This document shows positions 43,001 to 55,508 of a stretch of 64,000 nt of DNA, piece by piece. The translations under genes and the position numbers were made by a program. Location: contig JALGAS010000005.1 in NCBI GenBank assembly GCA_023078685.1, positions 558,001-622,000 of the forward strand. Direction: 5' to 3'. The notes beneath the pieces were generated by a model. That model made no database searches, was not told the origin of the DNA, and worked only from the letters and a program-made list of their open reading frames with translations. Position 1 is the first letter of the stretch; each line of letters begins with the position of its first letter. The stretch is from Neopestalotiopsis rosae (taxonomy: Eukaryota > Ascomycota > Sordariomycetes > Amphisphaeriales > Sporocadaceae).

Positions 43001-44014
43001 ACTTTTCTACAGCTTCACCAATCACTTTCTCACTGGCTGTGATTGATATGAATGAGAGTTTGGATTTTGCATGAATAATGGAAGAGTGCAAAAAAAAGAA
43101 AAGAACGAAGAAGACAAAACGTCCTAAATCAATGCTGTAGGGGATTGTCCTCATGGTTTGGCTGCCTCGAACAGATGGTGAAGAATACCATCATATATGG
43201 AGCTGACAAAGAGAATTTGGCTTGAATCAAAGATTTCTTTGAAGATGATCTCCCAGGCGTCTACCGTTTTCGTGTCGGTACAACGGTTTCGGTAAGACCA
43301 GTAAGACAATAGCCATCCGAGGACCGTGCAGCGCAGCATTCCTCTGTCGCGCTCAGTCGTCAAGGCATCCAATGTCTGAGACCTACAAAGGATTGGATTG
43401 AAGTAGGAAATTGTGTAATATCATTGCGTTGGGCAGATGCGATGTGCTTCGACCATTGTATTTAGCATTCGGTCCTCCTTCACTTGAAATGCCGTGTAAG
43501 TAATGGAGTGAATTATAGGCCATGCTGCTTGATGTTGCTCACTCTGGACGAATATGTTTTGAACACTTGAACTGTACTGCGGTCTAGGTTTTTCAATGAA
43601 ACATGGCCTGTCGAAGCAAAATCCAGCACATATCGCTCTCACGGCAACATGAGCGTTTATGGGGAACTCAAAACGCCAAAGTCAATCATGTTATGCAATT
43701 TCTCATTTCGTAAACACGTTATCGCACATAAGCACGGTCTCTAGCAATAAAGCAAATAAATTAACGCAAGACTGTAGAGTTCGCTGCAGGGGAATCTGTC
43801 TCATGAATGCGCAATACTCCGCAGCGGACGGCCAAGCAAGTAAAGGGAATATACCGCCCCACCAAAAATTAACCAGCACCATGGGTGCTACAAGACACCA
43901 GATGCATATTTTCCAACCCCGTTTTATGAACATTGCCACGGTTAGTATCCATAATCGTTGAAATAACGCACGGCATGGCGTGGTACGCCATCCATAGTCA
44001 AGGTTACGAACGCC
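43001..44014. other. Intergenic region
   Basis: About 1 kb holding the promoter of the Cys-rich membrane protein at the left and the 3' flank of the MARVEL gene at the right. It is AT-rich around 43700-43770. Small ORFs on both strands lack features. Confidence 0.5.
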
Positions 44015-45030
44015 TCAATGATGCGCCTCATAGGGACCCTGATTCGGGTGCTGCACGGGTACTTCATAAGGAGGACCCGAGTTTTGCGTAGGGTACTGAC
44101 TGAAGTGTTGTGCCGAAGCCCCTGTTGGCTGCTGGCTCAAGGGGCTGGGCATTGGCTGCTGGTGTTGTTGCTGCTGGTACTGCTGAGGAGGCGAGCTATA
44201 GGCGGCTGCAGGCGGAGTGGGTGTAGAGGCATATATTGGTTGGGGCTGCTGTCCGTAGCTTGGAGCAGCCGGCTGAGCCTGAGAGTAGGGCTGGCTGTGA
44301 GTCTGAGAAGCGTGCTTCTCGGCAGGGTTTGTGGTCGTGCCCAGGGGAATGGCCGACTGGGTTTCGTGGTGATGGGACGAGTGGAGGGGCCTGCAGTGCA
44401 GTCCTGCCTTTCTGTGCCTGTGGACCATGACGCTGTGGATGACGAGGGAAACGATGAACAGTGCGCTGGAGCAAGGTTTTTGGGTCAGTACGATGATAAT
44501 CATTATCTTCTAATGGCATGCCCACTTACAACTGTACTCCACCGACACCAGCTGCGGCGGCAACGATACCTTCTCCAAGCTCAGTGACGTAGCAAAGGCC
44601 GGAGACGCATGAATAGTAGTATGCGCTGACGATGTATGTCTCGGTCGCCAGCAAGGCAAACGCAATGAGCCAAAATACCAGCAGGAATATGTCCAACGCC
44701 AAGACCGCCCAATAATTATATGATGCCGGCGCATTATATTGGACCACCAGCAGGTAAATTGTGACGACCATAGTCGCAATCGCCTTGATAATGTGTCAGT
44801 AGCCTCTTATACCGGAAGAATCAAAGCATTCCTACCGCAAAAAGAGTGAGGTTAATACCATCCAGGTAAAGGTTGACAGCTCCAAAGGCCGCAGCACAAT
44901 ACGCAGAAAGGCCCAGGTCAAGAATGGCGAGGACGAGCTGGACAATACGAAGGCCAATGAAACCTTTTGGGTAGAGCGGCCAATGCTCCCGCCCAGGCTT
45001 GCGTTGATTCGAGTACTGTCTGCCGGACAT
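44015..45030 (-). CDS. MARVEL-domain tetraspan membrane protein
   Basis: Three exons, 299 aa: 45030-44836, 44783-44530 and 44465-44015; phases close and intron 1 has branch CTGAC. Four membrane helices fit the MARVEL fold: GLRIVQLVLAILDLGLSAY (about 27-45), the second after the first splice (TMVVTIYLLVV), YWAVLALDIFLLVFWLIAF, and ALFIVSLVIHSVMV after the second splice. A loop contains paired Cys (SCVSGLCYV). The cytosolic tail of about 130 residues is Gln/Pro/Ser/Tyr-rich with QQQQ runs (from about 44170). Fungal MARVEL proteins act in membrane apposition, eisosome-like domains or secretory traffic. The start at 45030 (MSGRQYSNQRKPGREHWPLY) is a typical N-terminus; upstream in-frame codons are leader. 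Confidence 0.88.
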
Positions 45031-48000
45031 ATCGACCACAATGAGGTATCGTGTATACCTTTGTAGTGTCGTTGATAAACGTCTTTGGTGTTTTGTAAAT
45101 GTGTCAGAGTTGGGGGCTGCAGATGGAGAAAGCACACGGCAGAGAAGAAAAAGCAGACAGAAATGGGGACAGAGATATACTTGGGAGGCACCTCCTCATC
45201 GTCCCGAAGAAGAAAGCAAGAGGAGGGACCTGTTATCATATAGGGTCAGCTCGCGTCCACAATATCAACTACCTCCATGCCTAACCAATAAAGTTTTCCC
45301 CATTCGATCCAAGACACCCCAGCTGTCATGCCGGCCCAAGTTGAGCAACTCAGCCATGGCAGACTTTAGCAAGGCAAACAAGGGTCCAGATGCCGCCAAT
45401 CCCTGCATATTGAAGAAGCAGTGTTCCGGGTGGTTGTCCAGTCTGCCTTGCCCTACCCTCGATGCGCGTTAGTGTTATGCTTCAGGGTTCAGTAGGTGAG
45501 AATATTCAGGGACAAGCTTGTAGACACTTCCCGATGGCGGAGGATGTCTATCTCAGCCTCTCAAACGACGGATCATCCAGAGGAGAGCCACTTGAGATGT
45601 AACACGACTAATGACTCCAAAAGACGTGGAGCGAGTCTTTCTCTTGTTTCCTCTCCTAGGCACCATCGTGATTCACATTTCTTCTTCATGATAGCGCTTG
45701 TCTAGGCAGATATTGCATCCCCCATGACCAGCACCGCTTTGTTCGCCGTGTCTCTGCTATATTAGTCCAAGCGACAACCGAAGAAACGGAGAGGCTCCGC
45801 TAAACAACGTTTAGGTATAGGTTGACCACTCAGGCGGCCCGGATCAGCAAAAAGCGGCAAAAGCCAATATTGGGGCGCTGTTGCCGCCTATGCAGCAAAG
45901 CTTGGGCGCCGTATTTGGGTTGATGTCTCCCCATGGTGACGCCCTGTTTAGCTTGAACTAGGATGGAAACGTATACGTTTGTGGAGGTCTCATGGGCCAT
46001 GGCATACTTGCATAGCATGGATGGATGAGAAATGATATGGATGCGGCTGAACTACTACAGTATGCGTGAAGGTTTGACCCCTGTCAGCTGAAATAAGGTC
46101 GCAGACAGATCAACAGACGGAATAAGTGCCGCTCTTTTTCTCTATGTTCTGCCTTGTAAGAGCCGTTGTTAGGTACAATCCAAACGTCTGCGTTTAAAAG
46201 TCCTTGGATCTTGTATATAAAGTATTATTGCACATTGCTTGTACTCATAGATTGGAAGTAGAAAAGAGTGAGCTCGAAACTCGATACGAGACTTTCATAT
46301 TCTTACTGATTGCCAAATGTCGCTTACAAATTCTCGGTTACACAACACTCACAAAAAGTTATCGTCTCCTGCAGACACATCACATCTGCCAAAGCAGACT
46401 CCGCCTTCCTTCTCCTCGCCTGCAGCTTTGATGCGTTGGGGATAGGCAGGCTCGGTAGGCATGAGAGGTTGTTCTGCTGTCAATCACTTCTTGGCAGCCC
46501 CAGCGACACTATTCCAATTCCGGCGGAAATAGGCGAGTTCCAGGGGTTGTTGCGAGAAACGGCCAAAGTGCTAAGCTTTTGTGTGGGCCCTGGGGGAATG
46601 GACTTTTGGCTGCTTTCGGCCCAAGATCGACGTTGAAACTATAATAATCACTACTGACCATGATGTTGTTTCGTCCTGGGATGAGGTAAACATGTGGACG
46701 AACGAGCACCCAAGCGAGCAAACCCACAAGTGGTACGAAGTATCTACATTGACCACTCCGCTTTTGCTCTCCCCCCCCCCTCCTTCTCTCTTTCTGCTTC
46801 TGCCAGAAGTTGGGTCTCGTAAAAGCTTTACCCTCTCGAGTTTTCTTTCTCGTGATTGGTAGACGAGGCACATTGCGCTGAGACATGATGGCGCGCCAAC
46901 CTGGACTTGCCTTATGATTGCGGCAGGCACTTTTGGGCAGGGCTGAAAGTTTGTTTCTCGTTCTGGTAACACACACCACCTGTCGAGCTGAGCCCATTTT
47001 ACCAAATATCTGTCGTTCATTTATGCACCCGGCCAATCTTGGAGCTCATTCTCATTATTAATAACAAAATTCTCGTTCCTTTCCCCACTCAAACCCTTCA
47101 CTTTTCGTATCAGCTGTCACAGCACGCCGTCTGTCTTTCCAATAGTGCCCAGAACTTATAGGTAGCTCCTTAGTCTGAAAGGATAGATCGGTGGGTTGGT
47201 TGTACGTAATTTGGTATGTAGTTAGATAGTCGCGCCTGGTCCCCAGCCAATTTGAGAGGCTCTACTTGTACAGCTTCTGTTCCGCATGGCTGCTAACAAG
47301 CTTCCCTCTTTTCTCTCGCCGCCCGTCAAGTCATTCCAAAGCTTCCTACTAGACAGTATTACCTGCCGAGGCCTGCCCATATCACCCTGACAAGAGCCTG
47401 TCGAGCCTGGCATTTGCGAATCTGCCATGTCCCGAGAACACGGTACGGCGACAGAGGCGCTTTCCAGCCGCACCCAGTCGCCCAGGCTACCACTCAGGTA
47501 AGGTCAATTTTCGGCAATCAACTCCAGAGACCATGAGATTCCTCGCGTTACTCTCAGGCCAAAAGTCTTCAACTTGATGCTGATACTGGCTCATTTCTCT
47601 TGTGCCGGCCATGCACAAAATCTATCCGAGCAATGAAGAGGCGCCCACAGGAGAAGTGTTGCACATCTTCGGAGCGAGAGCTCAGGCAAAAAGATAAGGG
47701 AGAACTTCACAGCTCCGGTGTGGTGCATAGCTCCTGTGCTGTAAATGGCTGCCTTGAGAGCCTTGGCAGCATTGCCAATTCATAAGACTGCAGCAACCCC
47801 CTCCATCTTTTCTTTTTGTTTTACCCTTTCTTCTTCTTCATAACTTTCCCCTTCAGTCCAAGGTCTCTCGAGCCTGAGTCTTTCTTCTTTCTAGCATGAA
47901 AGATATTCCAAGCATGTCTTTGCCCATGTACAACCCCCAAAAGCCCTGCCGTTCCTGAGGCGGTTTAGGCAAACAGCTTACAGCTCGGCCGTCTTAGGTT

Positions 48001-48834
48001 GTCAGACTGGAGCAAACGTGAAAAGCCGCCGGAGCAAACGACGGCTCATGAATGCAAACAGTGTACGGCGCCTGACGTTGCTTGCATTGTACGTAAACTA
48101 CTCGAAGCCATGGCCGTGGCTCGAAATATCCAGTCTTGTCCACGGTGATGAGCCGCGGGTGACTCGTAAGACTACCAGCCTGGTCGTATTGGTAGTGCTA
48201 CCATTCATCTCTTGACACCACATCAACAAGTGTCATATGGGGGGGTTTCAACATGGTTCGTACACTTACATCTTGATCGTGACACCAAGTCCAAATCCAG
48301 AGCATTCCATATTTCACCACAAAAGTAAGTTGCAAAGTAGCACAACGTGAGGGTCAAGGATGAATGATTTCAATTCTTTCTCATTATGCGGCGTTCAGAT
48401 TCGTTTCTGATTCGTCAACGTCGATCTGCTGTTACATTTGATTTTCCAGCACAAGCCACACTTGTCGAAATCCATTACGCTATGCTCATTTTTGTAATCA
48501 AAATCGTCGTCTTTACAACGGCTTCCCTCCCGGTTGGTATCTTGAAATTGAATTCCTGTATCTTTGATGTTTCTGCTCCCCCCAAGGGGACTTCTGTAGT
48601 CGCGCGGGGTAAGGACATGCCGACGTTTGTCTCGACTCTGTCATGCTGGCTTCGATGAAACCAATATTGATCAATGGAGAGTCTTCAAATTATTAATTGT
48701 GGTCCTGCATCGGCACGCAGTCCTCGTATCTCCCAAATGTGAACTGGTAGAATGCCAGTAAATACTAGCTCCGGCTTGTGAGAAGAGCTGCCCAGCAGGT
48801 AGCCGCCATTTGCTCTCGGGGTGAAGAGCATCTA
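45031..48834. other. Long intergenic region (3.8 kb)
   Basis: Lies upstream of the MARVEL gene and downstream of the SH3 gene, both minus. No gene supported. A pure C10 run is at 46771-46780. The overlapping ORFs at 46509-47036 and 46571-47020 (-) are both without family features, and ORFs inside the MARVEL leader on the opposite strand are shadows. Confidence 0.5.
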
Positions 48835-50442
48835 TCAGCTTTTCAGTTTGGATTCAGGCTCGTTGTCTTCGTCCTCCGAATCCGACTCCTCCACTGGGGA
48901 TGTCAGTTTCTTGTCAGACAATAGATCCATTTGCTGCATCTTTGTGGATATCGAATCGCTCCGTCTCGAGATATCTTGGCTTTCTCTGCTTCCTCGACGA
49001 CCTAGTCCAGAATCAAAGGATGCTTGTACGGTTGGCGTGTTTGCTTGGCTGCCTCCTCGTTGGCCATGATAATGGACCACTTGAGGAGGGGCCTGTCCGG
49101 GCTGAGAACCAAGCAGATGCTGGGGGTATGGGTTCAAGTCGGCGCTTGAAGTAGAAAAGGTCGACACGACTGGTTGGTGGTACCCATTGGCGCTCCCGGT
49201 ACTAGCTGTGGGAGTGTGACCGTACGAGGTGGTAGTCGTGTGTTCAGCTTGTGTAGGAGTGCCCGAATCATTGGGAGAACCCGGGCCTTCCAAATGTCCC
49301 GTGAGGCTGTTCATACCGCCTTCGATATCACGCAGCAAGCGCACATATTCCTCGGGCACAAGACCACTCTCCTGCGTCTTCGGGTCTTCTGCGACAAGCC
49401 AACCCTGACCATGTCTGTACGAGACCCAGATGATTTGACCTTCTACCAGAGGCAGTTCATTTTCATTTTCGCGGGCAAAATCGAAAAGTGCCACGGCCTT
49501 CCCATGCATTTCCTCATCAGGGGAGGTAATGGTAAACTGGTAGTCTCGCGAATACCGCGATTCGTCATAGGCATTGAAACCTGGCGAGGAAGCAGTGCTC
49601 GAGTGATCATCCGACTCGGAGCGGTAGCCGGCATCGTGCTCTGCATACTGTCGTGGTCTTTGGTCTTCTTGGAAGGAGCCGTGGGTAGAGTGCCGCGCCT
49701 GGTTGGGCGGGTATGTTACATATTCTCCACCAGGGCCGTTGGCTTCGCCATCTTGATTGACATAGTACCGCTCACTTCCATCACCACTTGTTCCAGCATA
49801 ATAACCCCGCTCATTGTCAAAGTTATCAGCATTGAGAACGGACGAGCCGCCTGGCTCATGCGATGCGCGCTCTTTGCGGTGAGGCAAGGCTGCTGATGAT
49901 GATTTGTGCTTCTTGTGTCGCGAACTTACAACCGGGCTCTGCAAATCCTCGTCCTCACTCCACGGAGGCCCGTCGCCAAGGTGAATGGCCGCGAGCTCTC
50001 CTCCTTTGCCCAAACCACCATCCGAGGTCCACTCCCAACCTAACTTGCTCTCCCACGAGGCGGGCGGATCTGATAAGCGACGCGATTCGCTCATGGGTGT
50101 CGTCATGCCCGAGGGCGGTCTCGATCCTTCGGGAGGGGGTCCATAGTGCATAGGATGAACAGGCGGATAGGCGAAATCCCGGACGACGGTATACGTGAGG
50201 CTGGAGTGGAAGATTGGAAAGAGGTACGACGGCGGTCGTGAGCGCGAAGGGACTGAGCCCGTCGAGTATTGCGACAGGCGATTCTTAGAGGCGTGCGACA
50301 TGGGGCGCGGTAGGTTCGTGCGACGGCCGGGCGGCGATGTGATCAACGGAGGCAGAGCGGGGTGATTAGGGTTCGAGGACGGCGAGGAGACTGCTGGTGG
50401 GGAGGTCGCAGGTGATGAGCTCGGGGACATGATTGCAGTCAT
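48835..50442 (-). CDS. SH3-domain protein (Nbp2/Skb5-like)
   Basis: Single open frame of 535 aa from ATG 50442 (MTAIMSPSSSPATS); the next ATG at 50430 is equally possible. One SH3 domain at about 313-370 is clear: GKAVALFDFARENENELPLVEGQ, IIWVSYRHGQGWLVAED and the ending SGLVPEEYVRLL, with the usual ALFDF, WW-type and PEEYV positions. The flanks are long, Ser/Pro/Gly-rich and disordered, with an acidic tail (ESDSEDEDNEPES). Yeast Nbp2 bridges phosphatase Ptc1 to MAPK kinases and S. pombe Skb5 binds PAK, so a role in stress-MAPK or polarity signalling is likely by analogy. A GTAAGT at 49929 could start a small in-frame intron (for example to 49876); the frame is open either way. Confidence 0.82.
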   Translation of the reverse strand: MTAIMSPSSSPATSPPAVSSPSSNPNHPALPPLITSPPGRRTNLPRPMSHASKNRLSQYSTGSVPSRSRPPSYLFPIFHSSLTYTVVRDFAYPPVHPMHYGPPPEGSRPPSGMTTPMSESRRLSDPPASWESKLGWEWTSDGGLGKGGELAAIHLGDGPPWSEDEDLQSPVVSSRHKKHKSSSAALPHRKERASHEPGGSSVLNADNFDNERGYYAGTSGDGSERYYVNQDGEANGPGGEYVTYPPNQARHSTHGSFQEDQRPRQYAEHDAGYRSESDDHSSTASSPGFNAYDESRYSRDYQFTITSPDEEMHGKAVALFDFARENENELPLVEGQIIWVSYRHGQGWLVAEDPKTQESGLVPEEYVRLLRDIEGGMNSLTGHLEGPGSPNDSGTPTQAEHTTTTSYGHTPTASTGSANGYHQPVVSTFSTSSADLNPYPQHLLGSQPGQAPPQVVHYHGQRGGSQANTPTVQASFDSGLGRRGSRESQDISRRSDSISTKMQQMDLLSDKKLTSPVEESDSEDEDNEPESKLKS

Positions 50443-50841
50443 CTTCAATTTGGTAATGTCGGCCTACCCAGTAGAGGAAAAAAAATATTTGTACGTTATA
50501 TACGTAAGAGGAACCAAGGAAGGCTTGTGCTGAAGTCAGAGTCGCATGCGCCTTGTGGAAAGCAACAACTTGACCAGCAAGCCGTTTCCGAATTCAAGCC
50601 AGCCAGCCGGCCAGGAAGATCGACCGGGGTTGAGTTCGCCGACGGAATTGAAGTCGAAGGTGGCAGTGGAGGTGGGTTTGGATGCGACCAAGGGTTGTGC
50701 CTGCGGTTGTAGGAGCGGGGAGGAGGTTCAGAGGACCAAAGCGTCGGTATTATCGAAGACTGTTGCTGCTGCTCGGCGGGTGGTTGTGCATTCGTTGTTG
50801 TCAGGTGAGCGTGTAGGTAGGTAGGCAAAGAGCAAGCGGAC

Positions 50842-50860
50842 GGGCGGGCAGGCGGGCGGG
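50842..50860 (+). repeat. Canonical G-quadruplex motif
   Basis: Four GGG runs at 42-44, 46-48, 54-56 and 58-60 (offset 50800) with loops of 1, 5 and 1 nt fit G3N1-7. It lies about 400 bp upstream of the SH3-gene ATG; since that gene is on the minus strand, the G-rich strand is its template. A TAGGTA run is adjacent. Confidence 0.6.
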
Positions 50861-52786
50861 CGTCAGTAAGTCAGTCAGCTTTGAGCCTGATGCTGCTAAG
50901 TTTAGACACTTGACCGGTGGACGGTCCGCAACGTAGGTGCGCGCGATCGGGTCGGAGGGGAGAGAAGAAATGGGGAGAAGGAGGGTGGTCGCAGTTTAGG
51001 CGGCGCAAACCGCAAGAGGAGTGCAGTTTTGGTCGGCAGCGACAGCAAAGAAAGGTAAAGGGAAGGGAAGGGAAAAAAAAAGAGAAGAAGAAGTGAAGTA
51101 AGGGCAGATGCAAGAGGGCCGTGAGGGCGGATGTCAAAATTGGCGACGTTGAGATGAAGAAGTGGGGAGGGTTCCTAGGTACTAGGTTGGGTAGGTACGG
51201 TATTAGAGTGGTTTGTTAGGCGCAACCACCCTAACATCACTATTACTACTACCTATTTGGCAGTGGGTGAAGAACATTAAAGGCCTGCGAGCGCCTGTTG
51301 ACCCAGCCAGGAGCCAGTACCTTCACGACTTGGTCGGTAAATAAGGTAAGGATACCTGGATCTGGCTAGCCTAGACTGGTGGGTTTGTCTAGGGAACCGT
51401 GAAGGGCGGCAACGGTTCGCTCGCTCGCTCGTTGGTTGCGTTCACGGCCCTCTCACTGGTCTGTCTGGCTTCTGCGTCGCCTAGTCCTGAAGGGGCCCAT
51501 GTATGTGAGTGAGTGAGAGCTGGACTGAGGAGAGAGTGCATGCTGGTGTGTCTGGTGTGCCTGGTGCTGTATGTAGTCCAATCCCCGTCCTTTGGGGTCT
51601 TAGACCCAGTATCGGTCCTTGAGACTCGACTCGGCTTGGGCCTTGGCCAGCTAAGGAACTCGACCTTGCACAGTGACCCGGCCAACAACAACAAGCAAGG
51701 TTAGGTAGGATTGAGAGCCCGAGCTCGAAGGATGTTTGATGTTTCTTAATCCGCGCGGTGTCCGAGATGGCCCGGGATATGAGCAATGTCGTCCGTGTTT
51801 CTTCGGCTACTAAGGCTTACTTGAGATGTTACTCGACCTGTATGACCGGCAAGCTGGATCTCCTTCTCACTTCTTCATCGGAATACTTGACTTGCACCGG
51901 CGTAACGCAGCAAAGTTATGTGACGACGGGGTCGTTCTAGCGCCGCTCGTCAGGTCAGGCCCAGACCTTCTGTCTTGCCGTTGCTGTGGGTGGAGGGGGG
52001 TGGCTTTTTTGTCGCAATGGTGGACTGCGCCTACATAGCAGAGTGCTAAATAAGCGCGGTGGAAACAGTAGATGCGTCCCAACGGCTTTCTTCTTGGTTG
52101 GTAATCCCCTGTAGTTAGGTACTTAGCAACTAGCAGAAATGCGTGCGTAGCTATCTGGTCTTGACGACTTCGAGAAGGGACTACTGAGACGAGTCAAAGC
52201 AAGTCTTCCTTGGTCAAACCGCTCTTTTGCAGATGTAGGACAGATTGTTCTTGGGCCAATTGCTTTTTTTTTTTTAACCCTACGCAATTGTATCATAATC
52301 CACCACAGCATTCAACTATCCAGAGTAAGTGGTTGTTCGATGCCTCGGCAGAGGAAGGATTCAACATGAACATGTCGTGCAGACAACAATAGGCCATTCC
52401 GGGCCACTGAACAATCATTCTCTTTGTCCGACAACCTGCATTAGGTATGTATCTACTGCAGGCACTTATTTTCTGCTGGAACCGAGTAGTCCGTCTAAAT
52501 TTAGGGCCAATAAAACGTGTCTCGTTCTCTAGCACAGAAGGGTGAACTTTGAGGCAGAATGCGACGATCGATCGTCAAGGACAGTCTCTGCTCCCTATCG
52601 ACCAACCGTACTGGCTCTAGACGCTTATACTGTGTGGACTGTCCATTAAAGGAAAACGCTTTCCAATGCGCTCTCTGTCTTGAGCTGCAAGGTGCGTGTA
52701 GTATGCTAGAAGAATCTTTCGTAACGGACATACCGAAGCAAATATATATTATATACGTATGCTATCTTGCCTGCTTTGGTTAAAGC

Positions 52787-53119
52787 ATGCTACATGGTCG
52801 TGTGAACTACATGGACCTCGATTTCCTGCCTACTCCTCCACCTGGTTCGGCCGAAACCCGTGACAGCCCTACAAATAGTCAAGATGGGATGAATTCGAGA
52901 TTTGCGCAAGGTCCAGATATGCATGGCGGGCAATTGTTGCCCTCAGAAACCGGAAAACCCGAGGACGGTTTTTCGGAGTCAAATGGCATGGCACCTCAAT
53001 GCACACACACTCTCACAATGTCAGACGAGGCTCCCGATCGGAAATCTTCTTGTTGGGTGTTCAAGAGGTGCAATCTGAATCTGTGGCTGAGTACACCTAC
53101 CTACCTACAATACTGGTAA
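52787..53119 (+). CDS. Doubtful small ORF (110 aa)
   Basis: The ORF begins MLHGRVNYMDLDFLPTPPPG and continues with a hydrophilic Ser/Asn/Pro-rich stretch that looks more protein-like than its neighbours. The last third reads through TACCTACCTAC intergenic repeat. There is no domain, signal peptide or obvious promoter. It may be a decayed gene 5' end or chance. Confidence 0.15.
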   Translation: MLHGRVNYMDLDFLPTPPPGSAETRDSPTNSQDGMNSRFAQGPDMHGGQLLPSETGKPEDGFSESNGMAPQCTHTLTMSDEAPDRKSSCWVFKRCNLNLWLSTPTYLQYW

Positions 53120-53276
53120 TTCCCCATATATTACTTGAGCTGGCCACGTTCGTAATGTTATTGGTAATTTTGCTATCGAAGTTGGATGCTTATAGGTGAC
53201 ATCAATACAGTAGGCGAGATATGAGTCCTCCTCTATTCGGTGAATATAGCGTATCAACTTGCCGCGGGGGTAGGCA

Positions 53277-53293
53277 TTTTTTTTTTTTTTTTT
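53277..53293. repeat. Poly(T) tract, 17 bp
   Basis: Homopolymer of 17 T in the long intergenic region. Length may vary or be misread. Confidence 0.8.
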
Positions 53294-54028
53294 ACATCAC
53301 GGGTTTTTTCTGGCACGAACACATACTTGTTTCCTAGAGTAGCAAACATCGCAAATCTTGTGTTGAGTTGTGCTGAGTGTAGTGAACTCAGCGTCTCGGA
53401 CTTGTGTCCGGTAATTTGCTACTGTATTTGCTTGATGTATGTACAATACTGTCACGTGTGGCTCTGTTTCACGATATGCACCTCAATGTGTCTAAGGCAA
53501 TCTAGCCGCAGAAATGGAGCACCTCTAGTGCAAAGACGTGCGAGACGCATCGCCGCTAAGTAGCCGGCACGCGTGTGCCTGTCCATGCGGCAAAGACCTC
53601 GGGAGCCATGTTGACAGGAATAGTAGTGCATACGTATATTTGTAGACTCACATTACTCGATCCAAATCCTAAAACGGAGAAGGGAGTCCCAAGAGGGTAT
53701 CGAGCTTTGGTAGAAGGAGGATTTTATTTCGAAGCACCCATCGTTGGAGGCAGGAAATCATGTCTGCGCTGGCTATTTGTGGTAGTATGCGGCCCATTCC
53801 GAGTCAGACATCACAATGGAAAACGGCCAAGGAGGAAACAGATCGTATCTCATCTAGTCTGCAAAATTGAGCAGATCTGAAACAATGTCCTCCTATTGAC
53901 TCCAGCCCTTATGTATACATACTGCGTATATACCCACCCAAACCATTGGTATTGCAGCTCTGCTGACGGAAAATCCACATTGCTTGAAGTATTGTAGTGT
54001 GGCACAGCATCGATGGCCATACTGCTAC

Positions 54029-54052
54029 CAGTCAACCCAGTCAACCCAGTCA
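54029..54052 (+). repeat. CCAGTCAAC short tandem repeat
   Basis: Two and a half to three units of a 9-bp motif, CCAGTCAAC, the last degenerate (CCAGTCAAT). Upstream of SSU72 by 1.4 kb. Confidence 0.7.
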
Positions 54053-55508
54053 ATCAGTTCAGCCATATGCAGACTGTGCTCAGCGGAGTCACGAGACATG
54101 CTTGACATGATACCCGTTCGCTGCGCGGGAATGGCGGTCAAGATAAGGGAAAGACTCTATGTGGTTTGTTTGATGCTGCAAGTAAGCAAATATGCAGCAG
54201 ACAAGGCATTAGACCGAGTCAGCAGAGTTGGTGAGGCTTGCAAAGGCAAAAGGCTGTACAACATACTTACATTCATGCTTGGCTGCTATTAATAGGAATA
54301 CATCCCAGTTGCAGCGTACTGGCTTCATAGTACGACACACAAGTGGAATTGATGATATGTAGCACAGCATGATGATGATGTGTTCTTGTGCAATTTTGCT
54401 TCATTGACACATTACGTGCCTTGGCCACATGGTTGCTACCCATCACACATTTGTTTGGCGCAAAGGGACCTCAATCATCAACCCCAAGAGCCTTCCTTTG
54501 GACGACAGAAAGCAAAGAATTGAGAACCGGAGTCGTCTCTACCATGGCAACTATATTGAGGTACGTAGCAATTACGGTAGTGCCAGACGGACAATCGCTC
54601 GGTACTAGGTAGACGATCATACAATGGAATTGGACAGTCGTTTCAAGTTCATGAAAGAGATGGCACTACTACAGAGTACATAATACACTGCTGGCACCAG
54701 ACTGCAGTCCAGTATGGACTCACCCTTATCGTTATCGCCAATAGGTCGCGGGGTTCCACAGCTGCGGAAAAGCCCCAGTGGGTTTTGCTAGCTTAAGCTT
54801 CGGCTCACAGCACAGCTTCCAGCTTTTCCATCTAAAATCTTCTTTCTGTCTATGTCTCTTTCTTCAGCGCCATTCTTCCCAGCGAAGAAAGGAAGCCCAG
54901 CTGCAACAGAGTAGCTGATCTTGACGCGGATCCCATTTTGCCATGGGCTTCCGTTACCTGCCACGAGTATGATGAGCCCTGCAGCAGACCAGAGGTTCTC
55001 AACTACTCAATCAACGTTACTGGCATCGCCTTCTACTGGCATGCTGCCGTCTTGCGCTGTGTCAAATTTGCCTTGAGTCGCGCCTGGTAAGTCGATTTTG
55101 GTGCTACCTTACCTACCTTTTCTTTCTTGTCTCCGCCAATCCCCTGGTTGGTAAAAAGCCCCCCAAGCGTTTTTTCATTCGCGGTGCCAGCATCGTCATC
55201 CCAGCCTTTTGTCTCTCTACCTGATGATAACTTATTGGAGCTGTCTGAACCTCTATGGTGACAACTTAAATATTACCTTACGCAACAAAATCTGAATTTT
55301 GTAGAGCAGCAATCTTTCATGATCTCAACTGCCCCACTCTATCTGTTTACATTACACTAACATTCTCACGTTGAGGTCTTTCTCTCCACACTAGATTGAT
55401 CAACCACGGAAACCGCGTCGTCGACTTGAGCATGCGCGCTACTCTGGCACCGACCACTTGAAGTTGATATCACAGCAGCTTCAATTGCCTGTACTTGCAG
55501 CCCAGAAG

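Larger units (their letters stand above)
50443..55508. other. Longest intergenic region (5.1 kb), between divergent genes
   Basis: Separates the SH3 gene (minus) and SSU72 (plus). It contains TAGGTA runs (50814-50825), a G-quadruplex motif (50842-50860), GA-rich tracts (51060-51100), a CGCT run near 51418, a T17 tract (53277-53293) and a CCAGTCAAC repeat (54029-54052). The right-hand 800 bp probably include SSU72 leader sequence. One weak ORF at 52787-53119 is listed separately. Confidence 0.5.

Noticed and set aside
46509..47036. 175-codon minus-strand ORF
   Set aside because: Composition is random-like, another ORF overlaps it in a second frame on the same strand, and there are no domain features.
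49876..49929. Possible in-frame intron in the SH3 gene starting GTAAGT
   Set aside because: The frame is open through it, nearby CAG acceptors would give introns of only 37-40 bp, and the 54-bp option ends in a weak AAAG. Left as coding.
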